DNA of 64,000 nucleotides, taken from the NCBI RefSeq assembly GCF_001625575.1, contig NZ_AUXV01000067.1:248001-312000 (forward strand), given 5' to 3'. The position numbers and the translations under genes were made by a program. The notes under the pieces are model-generated. The model saw only the letters and a program-made list of their open reading frames with translations. It was not told the DNA's origin and made no database searches. This stretch comes from Pseudoalteromonas luteoviolacea S2607. Lineage in GTDB: Bacteria; Pseudomonadota; Gammaproteobacteria; Enterobacterales; Alteromonadaceae. Below are positions 33,429 to 42,639 of the stretch, in pieces (position 1 is the stretch's first letter; every line of letters starts with the position of its first letter).

Positions 33429-35936
33429 TTAGCACGCTGTTTTTAGTGATAAAATAGTTTCTAGGGCAAGTTTGAGTTGCTCTATCGGTAATGGACGAGA
33501 GATGAAGTAGCCTTGACCATAGTCGACACCAATCTCTTTGAGCGCTTCAAAAATTTCTTTGTTTTCAACATATTCAGCAACAGAACTCTTATCTAAAGAG
33601 TGGCTAATATCGTTAACGGCTTTTACCAGCGCGAGGTCAATTGGGTCATTCAGCATATCTCTTACGAAGGAACCGTCGATTTTAACATGCTGTGCAGGCA
33701 ACTGTTTTAGGTAACTAAATGTACTAAACCCCGTGCCAAAATCATCAATAGAGAAATGACAACCTAATTGGTTAAGCTGTTTTATCATCGCTTGGGTTGC
33801 GGTGAGATTATTAATACTGGCAGATTCTGTAATTTCGAAAATAATGCAATGTGCTGGGACTTGAAAGTCTCGTAGACAACTTTGAATGTGCGGCATTAAC
33901 CGCTCATCCAAAAAGGATTGCGCAGACAGGTTCAATGAAACCTGATGAAGCTCTGGGTGTGTCGCCACCGCTTTGATGCTTTCTCTGATAACCGATTGGT
34001 CCATCAAGTAAGTATCATTGAGTAACTCTAAAGCTGGGATAAACTGGTTAGGGTAGATGAGTTTGTCGTCTATAACTAAGCGCAGTAGCGTCTCATAGTA
34101 AGCGATGGAGTTATTTTTAAAGTCCCATATAGGCTGATAATGTAGCTCTAATTGATTGTTTTTTAAAGCTTCTCGAACACTATGACCCCATTCCAATCCA
34201 GTCTGTAAGGTACTGTTTTTGTCGTCTTCTTTGCTATAGCAATGTACCAAATTACGACCAAGGTTTTTGGCAATATAGAGTGCAATATCTGACTGTTTTA
34301 AGCATTCATTCGGATCGCTGTTGGTTTGTGTAATTTGTGTCAGTCCAATAGAACAGCTGATGGTATAACTTGCTTCTTCTGAATGAAATCTATGGTTTTC
34401 AATCGCACTACAAATACCTTCAGCCATCATATGTGCTTCAAGTAGCGATTTGTTTTTAAGGAGCACTGCAAATTCATCGCCACCGATCCGAAAGATCAGG
34501 TGCTCTTGACTGATATGCTCACCAAATAACTGTGCGACCTCTTGCAATACAATGTCACCTTGTTGGTGGCCTTTACTGTCATTGATAATCTTAAAGTGAT
34601 CGAGATCGATGTAGATCAGCGCATGCTCTATATCGCCCTGTAACTTGGCCTGTTGGCAAAACAGGTTAAGCTGTTGGTCAAAGTAATACCGGTTGTGTAA
34701 ACCCGTGAGCGTGTCATGTAGCGCTAAATGTCTCAGCTGCAACTCCGCCTCTTTGCGCTCATGAATATTGTCTATGGTGGCAGTAATTGTCGTTGTACTG
34801 GTTTTATTTTTAATTAACTGAAAACGACATTCTACCCAAACAGCACTCCCTGAGTGATGTCTCATTTGAAGCTCAAATGTTGAAGATTGCGCCCCTGCCA
34901 ATATCTCTTTAACGATGAGGTGTAGTTTAGGTAAATACTCTGGCAGTACATAGTCACACAGCTGGGTTGAAAGTGTTGATTTCAGCTTATGGCCCGTTAG
35001 TTGCTCCCATGCCGGGTTAATGAATCTGATAGTGCCATTGGCATCTAATTCGAGCACCACGGTGTTTAAATGAAGCAGGATCCGTTGGTGAGCAGAAAAC
35101 AGCTCCTTATAGCTTTGTTCGCTGCGACTTAGTTGTTCGACTTTGTTAGCAAACTCGGCATAGCTCACCATAAAATCTTCGCGGCGTGCGGCATGATCAC
35201 ACACCTTACTTAACAGAGATAAGTTATAAGGAGAGCGCACAAAGTCAGTTACACCCAGTAGTAATAACTGCTCTGCATAATCTGCATCTTGATTGTCGAT
35301 AATTGTTACAATTGCTTGACTAGGCTTGTGTTGTAGTATGTTTGCAACCAGTTCCTTGGTGGTTTCTGCACGGGTAGATGTTGCGTCGAGCAATACAATG
35401 GCGTAATCATTCTGTAAAAATTCAGAAAGAGCAGTATTGGCAGAGATCACATGTTTGGTAGTAAAGCTCAATGCTAAATGGTCGACAATGTCAGCTGCTT
35501 TTTTCTCGTTGTGCTCTAACAGCAGCAAATTCAGCCGACTACTTTTTTGCAAATGAGTAGACAGTACATTGGCTAAAACTTGCGGTAGTACATCATGGCG
35601 CTCTAACGGTAATACGGCGTCAATGCTGTAACTGCGAGCGGTGGTTTCGGCAATGCGTTCGCAGTAAGTCGGAGGTATAAGTACAATAGGGGTATTCTTT
35701 GGCGTTTTGAGTAACCCAGAACGGATCATACGAGAAAAGCGCCAGCCATCGATCTTACCCACATTCAAGCCACTGATCACCAGATCAACGGCCTGTTGCT
35801 TTAATAATTGCAGTGCCGCTTGAGTATCACTGAGCTCAATAATTTGGAATACATTTAGCTTTTGTAACGTTCTTATTACGGTCTGGCGCTCAATATGATC
35901 CGCATTGACGAGTAATAAAGTCAGCTGTTTTGCCAT
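33429..35936 (-). CDS. REC-REC-PAS-GGDEF-EAL c-di-GMP enzyme
   Basis: An 835-residue cytosolic protein with two receiver-like domains (about 5-125 and 135-250), a PAS domain (about 275-395), GGDEF (about 400-565) and EAL (about 585-830). The first receiver lacks the phosphate-accepting Asp: VISGLN stands where DxN is usual; the second keeps it (VLLDAT). The GGDEF site is intact (RIGGDEF), so it can probably make c-di-GMP. The EAL domain reads ETLLR with the other metal residues kept (NLSAQ, EITES, IDDFG, VKIDGS, GQGYF), so it may also degrade it. No kinase gene is adjacent. Confidence 0.9.
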   Translation of the reverse strand: MAKQLTLLLVNADHIERQTVIRTLQKLNVFQIIELSDTQAALQLLKQQAVDLVISGLNVGKIDGWRFSRMIRSGLLKTPKNTPIVLIPPTYCERIAETTARSYSIDAVLPLERHDVLPQVLANVLSTHLQKSSRLNLLLLEHNEKKAADIVDHLALSFTTKHVISANTALSEFLQNDYAIVLLDATSTRAETTKELVANILQHKPSQAIVTIIDNQDADYAEQLLLLGVTDFVRSPYNLSLLSKVCDHAARREDFMVSYAEFANKVEQLSRSEQSYKELFSAHQRILLHLNTVVLELDANGTIRFINPAWEQLTGHKLKSTLSTQLCDYVLPEYLPKLHLIVKEILAGAQSSTFELQMRHHSGSAVWVECRFQLIKNKTSTTTITATIDNIHERKEAELQLRHLALHDTLTGLHNRYYFDQQLNLFCQQAKLQGDIEHALIYIDLDHFKIINDSKGHQQGDIVLQEVAQLFGEHISQEHLIFRIGGDEFAVLLKNKSLLEAHMMAEGICSAIENHRFHSEEASYTISCSIGLTQITQTNSDPNECLKQSDIALYIAKNLGRNLVHCYSKEDDKNSTLQTGLEWGHSVREALKNNQLELHYQPIWDFKNNSIAYYETLLRLVIDDKLIYPNQFIPALELLNDTYLMDQSVIRESIKAVATHPELHQVSLNLSAQSFLDERLMPHIQSCLRDFQVPAHCIIFEITESASINNLTATQAMIKQLNQLGCHFSIDDFGTGFSTFSYLKQLPAQHVKIDGSFVRDMLNDPIDLALVKAVNDISHSLDKSSVAEYVENKEIFEALKEIGVDYGQGYFISRPLPIEQLKLALETILSLKTAC

Positions 35937-36205
35937 GGCGTTACTACCTCAAACGCATGTTTCTAGTTCGTATTCTACTGCCCATATCAATTTATTAGGT
36001 TGTTTTATATTGCCTTTTTCGCAATATCGCACTCAATTTGTTATGGCTGGTTTTTACGCGTATGAGCGCGCAATAGCCAGTAGAGTAAAGCTATTTGACA
36101 CAGCTGACAAGAGCCTAAAAAGTATGAATAGATATCCTATGTTGCTTGATTTCATTTCCGTGCAGCACTAGACTTGCCGCCAACTTGCACGAATATGAGG
36201 TCTAC

Positions 36206-37246
36206 ATGCGCGTAGCTGACTTTAGTTTTGAACTTCCCGATGAATTAATTGCTCGTCACCCAAAAGCGGAACGTACGAGTAGCCGCTTACTTACTCTCAA
36301 TGGTGACAGTGGTAATCTAGAACACAAGATATTCAAGGATATTATTGATCTAATTGAGCCAGAAGATCTGATCATTTTCAATAATACTAAAGTGATCCCA
36401 GCTCGCATGTTTGGCCAAAAAGCGACTGGCGGCAAAGTTGAAGTGTTGGTCGAGCGTATTCTAGATGAACATCGAGTACTTGCCCACGTTCGCTCAAGTA
36501 AGTCACCTAAACCAGGGGCTGAGTTGATCTTAGAAGGTAAAGCACAGGCGACAATGGTTGCGCGTCATGGTGAATTGTTTGAGCTTGCATTTGAGGGTGA
36601 GCACAGTGTGCTGACCATACTCGACGAAATTGGTCATATGCCATTGCCACCTTACATAGATCGTCCCGATGAAGAAGGCGACAAAGAAAGGTATCAAACG
36701 GTTTACAGTGAAAAGCCAGGTGCTGTAGCCGCACCTACAGCAGGTTTACACTTCGATGATACCTTAATGGCTCAGCTGAAAGACAAAGGCGTTGATATGG
36801 CTTTTGTTACACTACATGTAGGGGCTGGTACATTTCAGCCGGTGCGTGTAGATGACGTTAAAGACCACAATATGCACTCCGAGTACATTGAAGTACCTGA
36901 AGATGTCGTTGACGCGGTGACGCGTTGTAAGCAGCGAGGTGGTCGGGTGATTGCTGTAGGTACTACCTCTGTACGCTCGTTAGAGTCTGCGGCAAAAGTA
37001 CATGGCGGCGAATTGAAGCCATTTTATGGTGATACAGATATCTTCATCTTCCCTGGTTATCAGTTCAATGTCGTTGATGTGATGATCACAAACTTCCATT
37101 TACCTGAATCGACATTGATTATGTTGGTCAGCGCCTTTTCCGGACAAGATCACATCATGAATGCCTATGAAACTGCGATAGAAGAACGCTATCGCTTTTT
37201 CAGTTATGGTGATGCGATGTTCTTGACCAGACAAAATAAAGCATAA
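36206..37246 (+). CDS. queA: S-adenosylmethionine:tRNA ribosyltransferase-isomerase QueA
   Basis: A 346-residue enzyme that transfers the ribosyl part of SAM to preQ1 in tRNA, giving epoxyqueuosine at position 34. Its start MRVADFSFELPDELIARHP, the block NNTKVIPARMFG, APTAGLHFD and TNFHLPESTLIMLV match QueA. The ATG at 36206 has GAGG 5 bases before it and the expected length; an upstream frame beginning at 36146 adds residues with no counterpart. It precedes tgt, which acts just before it in the pathway, though a terminator separates them. Confidence 0.97.
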   Translation: MRVADFSFELPDELIARHPKAERTSSRLLTLNGDSGNLEHKIFKDIIDLIEPEDLIIFNNTKVIPARMFGQKATGGKVEVLVERILDEHRVLAHVRSSKSPKPGAELILEGKAQATMVARHGELFELAFEGEHSVLTILDEIGHMPLPPYIDRPDEEGDKERYQTVYSEKPGAVAAPTAGLHFDDTLMAQLKDKGVDMAFVTLHVGAGTFQPVRVDDVKDHNMHSEYIEVPEDVVDAVTRCKQRGGRVIAVGTTSVRSLESAAKVHGGELKPFYGDTDIFIFPGYQFNVVDVMITNFHLPESTLIMLVSAFSGQDHIMNAYETAIEERYRFFSYGDAMFLTRQNKA

Positions 37247-37254
37247 AAATACAG

Positions 37255-37277
37255 CCCGGCGAAATGCCGGGTTTTTT
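37255..37277 (+). terminator. intrinsic terminator of queA
   Basis: CCCGGC-GAAAT-GCCGGG followed by six T, 8 bases after the queA stop: a classic strong terminator. tgt must therefore have its own promoter in the following 170 bases. Confidence 0.93.
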
Positions 37278-37445
37278 GTTTTTAATAAGTACCTTTTATA
37301 ACTGTGACTTTATTTATCGCTTTTTAGCCCCAATATTAGAATTGCTCGGCCTTTATTGGTAGAATCTGACGGTTTATATGACCCCTACATGGGAAAAAGT
37401 CATTGGTTAAGAATTGTTGGACTGTTTTTCCGACACGAGGTAGAT

Positions 37446-38576
37446 ATGAAATTTGAATTAGATTGTACGCATGGCAAAGCCCGCCGTGGTCGTTTGGTGT
37501 TTGATCGTGGTGTTGTAGAAACACCTGCGTTTATGCCAGTAGGTACCTATGGAACAGTAAAAGGCATGACGCCAGACGAGTTGAAAGAAACGGGTGCCCA
37601 CATCTGTCTTGGAAACACGTTTCACCTAATGTTACGTCCAGGCACTGAAATTATTAAACAGCATGGTGACCTACATGATTTTATGAATTGGGATAAACCA
37701 ATTCTGACCGATTCAGGTGGCTTCCAGGTATTCAGTCTAGGGGCGATGCGTAAAATTTCTGAAGAGGGCGTGCTATTTAAATCACCTGTAAATGGTGAAA
37801 AGATCATGCTTTCTCCAGAAAAAGCAATGGAGGTTCAGCGTGATTTAGGCTCAGATATCGTGATGATATTTGACGAATGTACGCCTTACCCAGCAACAGA
37901 AAAAGAAGCAAAAGACTCTATGGAGCTGTCACTACGCTGGGCTAAACGCTCTAAAGAAGCGCATGGTGATAACCCATCTGCGTTATTCGGTATTATCCAA
38001 GGCGGTATGTATCCTGAACTGCGTGCAGAGTCACAAAAAGGCCTAGAAGATATAGGTTTTGACGGTTATGCGTTAGGTGGTTTATCTGTTGGTGAGCCAA
38101 AAGAAGAAATGGTTAAAATTCTGGACCATTGTGCTTACAAAATGCCAGAGCAAAAGCCTCGTTACTTGATGGGGGTGGGTAAGCCGGAAGATCTAGTTGA
38201 AGCCGTACGCCGTGGTATCGATATGTTCGACTGTGTAATGCCTACGCGAAACGCACGAAATGGGCACTTGTTTGTTACCGATGGTGTGATTAAAATCCGT
38301 AACGCAGTTCACAAAACAGATACAAGTCCTTTGGACGCAGAGTGTGATTGTCACACGTGTAAGAATTATTCTCGTGCCTACTTGCATCACTTAGACAAGT
38401 GTAATGAAATTTTAGGTGCAAGATTGAATACCATCCACAATTTACGTTATTACCAGCGTTTGATGGAAGGTATGAGGAACGCCCTGACTGAAGGGACATT
38501 TGAAGAATTTGTAGCTGATTTTTACGAGCGTAGAGGCTTACCTGTACCGCCTCTAGCTGACGTAGAAGCAGAGTAA
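37446..38576 (+). CDS. tgt: tRNA-guanine transglycosylase Tgt
   Basis: A 376-residue enzyme that exchanges guanine 34 for preQ1 in tRNAs for Asp, Asn, His and Tyr. The substrate-binding aspartate lies in ILTDSGGFQVFSLG, the nucleophilic Asp in DMFDCVMPTRNAR, and the zinc site in CDCHTCKNYSRAYLHH. The ATG at 37446 follows GAGG by 5 bases and gives a length almost equal to E. coli Tgt (375); an upstream frame from 37356 was rejected. It leads the tgt-yajC-secD-secF group. Confidence 0.97.
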   Translation: MKFELDCTHGKARRGRLVFDRGVVETPAFMPVGTYGTVKGMTPDELKETGAHICLGNTFHLMLRPGTEIIKQHGDLHDFMNWDKPILTDSGGFQVFSLGAMRKISEEGVLFKSPVNGEKIMLSPEKAMEVQRDLGSDIVMIFDECTPYPATEKEAKDSMELSLRWAKRSKEAHGDNPSALFGIIQGGMYPELRAESQKGLEDIGFDGYALGGLSVGEPKEEMVKILDHCAYKMPEQKPRYLMGVGKPEDLVEAVRRGIDMFDCVMPTRNARNGHLFVTDGVIKIRNAVHKTDTSPLDAECDCHTCKNYSRAYLHHLDKCNEILGARLNTIHNLRYYQRLMEGMRNALTEGTFEEFVADFYERRGLPVPPLADVEAE

Positions 38577-38607
38577 AAGTTTTATCAAAATTAAATGAGG
38601 AAAAGCA

Positions 38608-38946
38608 ATGAGCTTATTTATTTCTAACGCCCACGCAAGCACTGCGGCTGCTGCCCCTGCTGGTGGTGGTATGGAAATGCTTATTATGTTGGCTATTTTT
38701 GGTTTGGTATTTTATTTCTTAATTTACCGACCACAAGCTAAGCGCGTAAAAGAGCATAAAGACCTTATGGGTGCTTTGGGCAAAGGTGATGAAGTACTTA
38801 CTTCAGGTGGCCTTGTCGGTAAAGTTTCGAAAGTTGCAGAAGACAAAGATTTCGTGGTAATTGCCCTGAATGACCAAGTTGAAGTAACAGTTCAAAAATC
38901 AGCGGTTGCAGCAGTTTTACCTAAGGGTACAATGAAATCGCTATAA
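38608..38946 (+). CDS. yajC: Sec translocase accessory subunit YajC
   Basis: A 112-residue inner-membrane protein with one helix (about 27-46, MLIMLAIFGLVFYFLIYRP) and the typical soluble part LMGALGKGDEVLTSGGLVGKV. YajC binds SecD and SecF and the SecYEG channel; its exact role is not settled. It lies between tgt and secD as usual in gammaproteobacteria. Confidence 0.96.
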   Translation: MSLFISNAHASTAAAAPAGGGMEMLIMLAIFGLVFYFLIYRPQAKRVKEHKDLMGALGKGDEVLTSGGLVGKVSKVAEDKDFVVIALNDQVEVTVQKSAVAAVLPKGTMKSL

Positions 38947-38967
38947 CAATAAGAAAGGGATAATCCA

Positions 38968-40827
38968 GTGCTAAACAAGTATCCAATGTGGAAATATTTA
39001 CTTGTACTCGCTGTATTGGCCGTTGGCATTCTCTATGCTACCCCTAATATGTATGGTCGTGATCCGGCCATACAAATTTCTGGTACGAAAGGAGCTGACG
39101 CTGATTTAAGCGTGCTTGATCAAGCAAATAAAACACTTCAAACAAACAACTTACCAATTAAATCTGCCGTTCTTGAAGAAGGGCAAGTGCTTATTCGCTT
39201 TAAAAACGTTGAAGATCAGCTAAAAGCGCAGGATATCCTACGTGATACACTAAGCGAAGATTACATCTCAGCAATTAACATGTCTCCAGCACAGCCTGAT
39301 TGGCTGAAAAACATTGGCGCGAATCCAATGAAGCTTGGCTTGGACTTAAGCGGTGGTGTCCACTTTACGATGGAAGTGGACATGGCAACGGCGATGGGTA
39401 AAGCGCTTGAGCAGATGGAGCAAGACTTTAAGAGTGACCTACGTGAAGAAAAATTACGTTATGGTTCTATTCGTCAAGTTACCAATAGTGAACGTATTCA
39501 AGTGGTTATGCGTTCAGAAGAAGACAAAAAGGCCGCTGAGCGTTTCTTGAAAAATCGTTACCCCGGCAATGTATTTGTCAATGATAGTAGCAATGACTTA
39601 GCGTTCTTCTCTAGCTTGAGCGATTTGAAAAAGCGCGAGTTACGCGACTATGCAATCAAGCAAAACGAAACCATCATTCGTAACCGTATCAATCAACTCG
39701 GTGTTGCAGAGCCAAATGTACAGCGACAGGGTTCCGAACGTATTATCGTTCAACTACCTGGTGTACAAGACACCGCGCGTGCGAAAGAAATTTTAGGTGC
39801 CACAGCGACTTTAGAATTCCGTGAAGTGGACGAGCGTGCGGATACACGTACAGCTGCGCAAGGCCGAGTGCCTGGCGGTAGCGAAGTACTGTATCACAAA
39901 GATGGCTACCCAGTGGTATTGAAAAAACGCGTGATTTTGGAAGGCTCACACATTACCGGTGCACAATCGGGCATGGATGAGTACCAGCGTCCTCAAGTAA
40001 GCATTAACCTTGATAGCAAAGGTGGCGCTAAAATGAGTGCCTTTACCAAACGCGCAGTTGGTAAGAGCATGGCAACGGTATTTATTGAATACAAGCCTTC
40101 AGGTAAAGTTGATGCTGAAGGTAAAGCGCTTCCACCAATTAAAGTTGAAGAAGTGATTAACGTCGCGACCATTCAATCACGTTTAAATAACTCATTCCGT
40201 ATCACCGGTATAGATAACCCAGCAGAAGCACATAATCTGAGCTTACTTTTACGTGCAGGTGCGCTGGTTGCGCCTATTCAGATCGTGGAAGAGCGAACGG
40301 TAGGCCCCAGCCTTGGTCAAGAAAACATTGAAGCGGGTATGACCGCCGTTGTGCTTGGTTTCGCTTTTGTACTTGCTTTCATGTTGATGTACTACAAAGG
40401 GTTTGGTCTAGTCGCTAATTTAGCGCTGGCAGCAAACCTTGTGATGATCATTGGTGTGATGTCGATGATCAGTGGTGCAACACTAACGCTACCAGGTATT
40501 GCGGGTATAGTACTAACTGTTGGTATGGCAGTCGATGCGAACGTGCTTATTTTTGAGCGTATTCGAGAGGAGTTGGCGGACGGGCGCAGCCCACAGCAAG
40601 CTGTTCACTTTGGCTATGACAGTGCCTTCAGTACTATTTTTGACGCGAATATCACAACTTTAATAGCTGCGGTTATTTTGTTCTCGGTGGGAACCGGCCC
40701 AATAGCAGGTTTTGCCGTGACATTAGCAATCGGTATTTTGACATCTATGTTTACAGCGATTGTTGGTACTCGTGCCGTGATCAACGCCTTTATTGGCGGT
40801 AAACGCATCAACAAGCTGTCGATATAG
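38968..40827 (+). CDS. secD: protein translocase subunit SecD
   Basis: A 619-residue membrane protein which with SecF uses the proton gradient to pull exported proteins out of the Sec channel. It has a first helix (about 7-26), a large periplasmic domain with LGLDLSGGVHFTMEV and the head region, and five more C-terminal helices with the SecD/F motif GMAVDANVLIFERIREE near 525-541. The start is GTG, with AAAGGGA about 8 bases upstream. Confidence 0.97.
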   Translation: MLNKYPMWKYLLVLAVLAVGILYATPNMYGRDPAIQISGTKGADADLSVLDQANKTLQTNNLPIKSAVLEEGQVLIRFKNVEDQLKAQDILRDTLSEDYISAINMSPAQPDWLKNIGANPMKLGLDLSGGVHFTMEVDMATAMGKALEQMEQDFKSDLREEKLRYGSIRQVTNSERIQVVMRSEEDKKAAERFLKNRYPGNVFVNDSSNDLAFFSSLSDLKKRELRDYAIKQNETIIRNRINQLGVAEPNVQRQGSERIIVQLPGVQDTARAKEILGATATLEFREVDERADTRTAAQGRVPGGSEVLYHKDGYPVVLKKRVILEGSHITGAQSGMDEYQRPQVSINLDSKGGAKMSAFTKRAVGKSMATVFIEYKPSGKVDAEGKALPPIKVEEVINVATIQSRLNNSFRITGIDNPAEAHNLSLLLRAGALVAPIQIVEERTVGPSLGQENIEAGMTAVVLGFAFVLAFMLMYYKGFGLVANLALAANLVMIIGVMSMISGATLTLPGIAGIVLTVGMAVDANVLIFERIREELADGRSPQQAVHFGYDSAFSTIFDANITTLIAAVILFSVGTGPIAGFAVTLAIGILTSMFTAIVGTRAVINAFIGGKRINKLSI

Positions 40828-40835
40828 GAGCGAAT

Positions 40836-41777
40836 ATGCAGTTATTAAAATTATCAAGCACAATCCGCTTTATGTCGGCACGTAAGTTGTCGATGGCTTT
40901 TTCAGCGTTACTGATTTTGGCTTCTATTGCATCGTTTATGGTCAAAGGCCTGAACTTTGGTTTGGATTTCACAGGCGGTACAGCGGTAGAAGTTGGTTTT
41001 TCACAACCTGCTGATTTACCAAAGATCCGTAAAGTACTTGCTGAGAATGGGTTTGCAGATGCCGCAGTAACGCTATTTGGTTCAAGCCAAGAGGTATTGG
41101 TTCGTATCGCCCCTCGTGATGATGTTAAGGCGGAGACTATTGGCAACCAGCTGATTGATGCGTTAAAACTGGCTGACAGCAGCGTTGAAATGCGTCGTAT
41201 TGAGTTTGTAGGTCCAAGCGTGGGTGAAGATCTAAAAGAGCAGGGCGGCTTGGCTATGCTGACGGCACTGCTGTGTATTTTGGTCTACGTTGCGTTTCGA
41301 TTCGAATGGCGCTTTGCCGTTGGTGCGGTTGCAGCTCTTTTCCATGATGTGATTCTGACAATGGGTCTGTTCTCTTTACTTGAGCTTGAATTTGACTTGA
41401 CCATTTTGGCGGCAATTTTGGCAGTAATCGGTTATTCACTGAATGACACCATTGTTGTATCTGACCGTATTCGTGAAAACTTCCGTAAGGTACGTATTGA
41501 CGATACCATTGAGATCATTGATATTTCACTGACACAAACAATGAACCGTACCCTTGTAACATCAATCACGACTATTCTTGTATTGATCGCGCTATTTGTA
41601 TGGGGTGGCCAAACCATCCATGGTTTTGCGACTGCATTATTATTTGGTGTGTTCATTGGTACATACTCTTCTGTTTATGTAGCAAGTTCTGTAGCGGTTG
41701 CTATGGGTGTGAGTAAAGAAGACTTAATCCCAGTGGAAGTTGAAAAAGAAGGTGCTGATTTGGATGCTATGCCTTAA
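40836..41777 (+). CDS. secF: protein translocase subunit SecF
   Basis: A 313-residue partner of SecD with six helices. The motifs GLNFGLDFTGGTAVEV after the first helix and GYSLNDTIVVSDRIREN in the fourth segment are typical. It starts 8 bases after secD with GGAG as ribosome site, and a strong terminator ends the operon. Confidence 0.97.
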   Translation: MQLLKLSSTIRFMSARKLSMAFSALLILASIASFMVKGLNFGLDFTGGTAVEVGFSQPADLPKIRKVLAENGFADAAVTLFGSSQEVLVRIAPRDDVKAETIGNQLIDALKLADSSVEMRRIEFVGPSVGEDLKEQGGLAMLTALLCILVYVAFRFEWRFAVGAVAALFHDVILTMGLFSLLELEFDLTILAAILAVIGYSLNDTIVVSDRIRENFRKVRIDDTIEIIDISLTQTMNRTLVTSITTILVLIALFVWGGQTIHGFATALLFGVFIGTYSSVYVASSVAVAMGVSKEDLIPVEVEKEGADLDAMP

Positions 41778-41849
41778 TTTTAGGCTTCGTCTGGAAGCGT
41801 TTATCCATGTATAAAATGTAATAAACGCTATCTTCTCGATCAGAATCAA

Positions 41850-41880
41850 AAAGGCCACAGTTAATGTGGCCTTTGTTGTT
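41850..41880 (+). terminator. intrinsic terminator of the sec operon
   Basis: AAAGGCCACA-GTTAA-TGTGGCCTTT with a perfect 10-bp stem, followed by GTTGTTT. It lies 72 bases after the secF stop. Confidence 0.88.
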
Positions 41881-41920
41881 TCAAAATGATGACAAGACTG
41901 TATAATGAGAATTGTTATCA
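41876..41920 (+). promoter_or_regulatory. promoter with overlapping probable Fur box
   Basis: TTGTTT (41876-41881) and a perfect TATAAT (41901-41906) are 19 bases apart. Directly over the -10, TGAGAATTGTTATCA (41906-41920) matches 12 of 14 informative positions of the 7-1-7 Fur consensus TGATAATnATTATCA. Iron-loaded Fur bound here would block transcription of the lipoprotein gene 22 bases downstream. Confidence 0.65.
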
Positions 41921-41942
41921 ATAATAAAGATTTGAGGATAGT

Positions 41943-42473
41943 ATGTATAAACAGCTAGGAATTGCATGTGCTGCTTTGGCACTTTTTGCATGTTCAGAAA
42001 AAGAAAGCGCGCAAACTACTCAGCCAGAGAAAAAAGCACCAGTTACCGAGAATGCATTAAGCCAGTATAAAACGAAGGCAAAAGCCCTTTTAGCGAATAT
42101 CAGAGAGCAAAAATCCGCATCTGAACTTGAGAAAGAGTCTGCAAACTTGGTTGCAACTTCACGTAGCGTACTTTCTGATTTCGTCACTAAGTACCCTCAA
42201 TGTAAGGACTATTTAGATGCGCTAGATAAAGCAGCCGACTTGATCCCATCTTTGCCACTAGAAGAGATTGAAAGTGGTTACCATGAAGATGGCAAGCTGC
42301 CAAAGTATAGCGATCCTGTTTGTTATCACGCGAAAGACTTATTAGTGCACCCTGCTACAGTACAGGCAATTGCAAAGTTAGGTTTTACTGAAAATGCACA
42401 GTACCAAGATGCTGAGCTAGAAATTGTTGAAGTTATCGCCCATTTCGACCAAGTTGAAAGAGCGTTAAATTAA
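41943..42473 (+). CDS. small lipoprotein of unknown function, probably iron-regulated
   Basis: A 176-residue protein with lipobox LFAC (lipidated Cys17) and a charged, helical mature part. Two cysteines, in YPQCKDYL and PVCYHAKDLL, could form a disulfide. No domain is recognised. The ribosome site GAGGAT is 5 bases before the ATG. The Fur box across its promoter suggests a role when iron is short, perhaps in iron or heme handling in the envelope; this is inference from the operator only. It has no operon partner. Confidence 0.72.
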   Translation: MYKQLGIACAALALFACSEKESAQTTQPEKKAPVTENALSQYKTKAKALLANIREQKSASELEKESANLVATSRSVLSDFVTKYPQCKDYLDALDKAADLIPSLPLEEIESGYHEDGKLPKYSDPVCYHAKDLLVHPATVQAIAKLGFTENAQYQDAELEIVEVIAHFDQVERALN

Positions 42474-42639
42474 ACGCTTAAGGTGAGGGCATTGCTCTCA
42501 CTTTGCCTCCATGTTTTCACCACTTTTTTAAGTGACCATGCATATTTTTCATTCCCATAATTGGTAAATTCCATCTGATTGCAATCTAATTGTCATAAAT
42601 CCTTGATAATTTGGCTGATTATTGAACACTTTAATTTGA

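Noticed and set aside
36146..36205. Upstream extension of QueA
   Set aside because: The extra residues have no counterpart in QueA; the ATG at 36206 has a ribosome site and gives the usual length and N-terminus.
37356..37445. Upstream extension of Tgt
   Set aside because: The ATG at 37446 has GAGG at the right distance and gives a protein one residue longer than E. coli Tgt.
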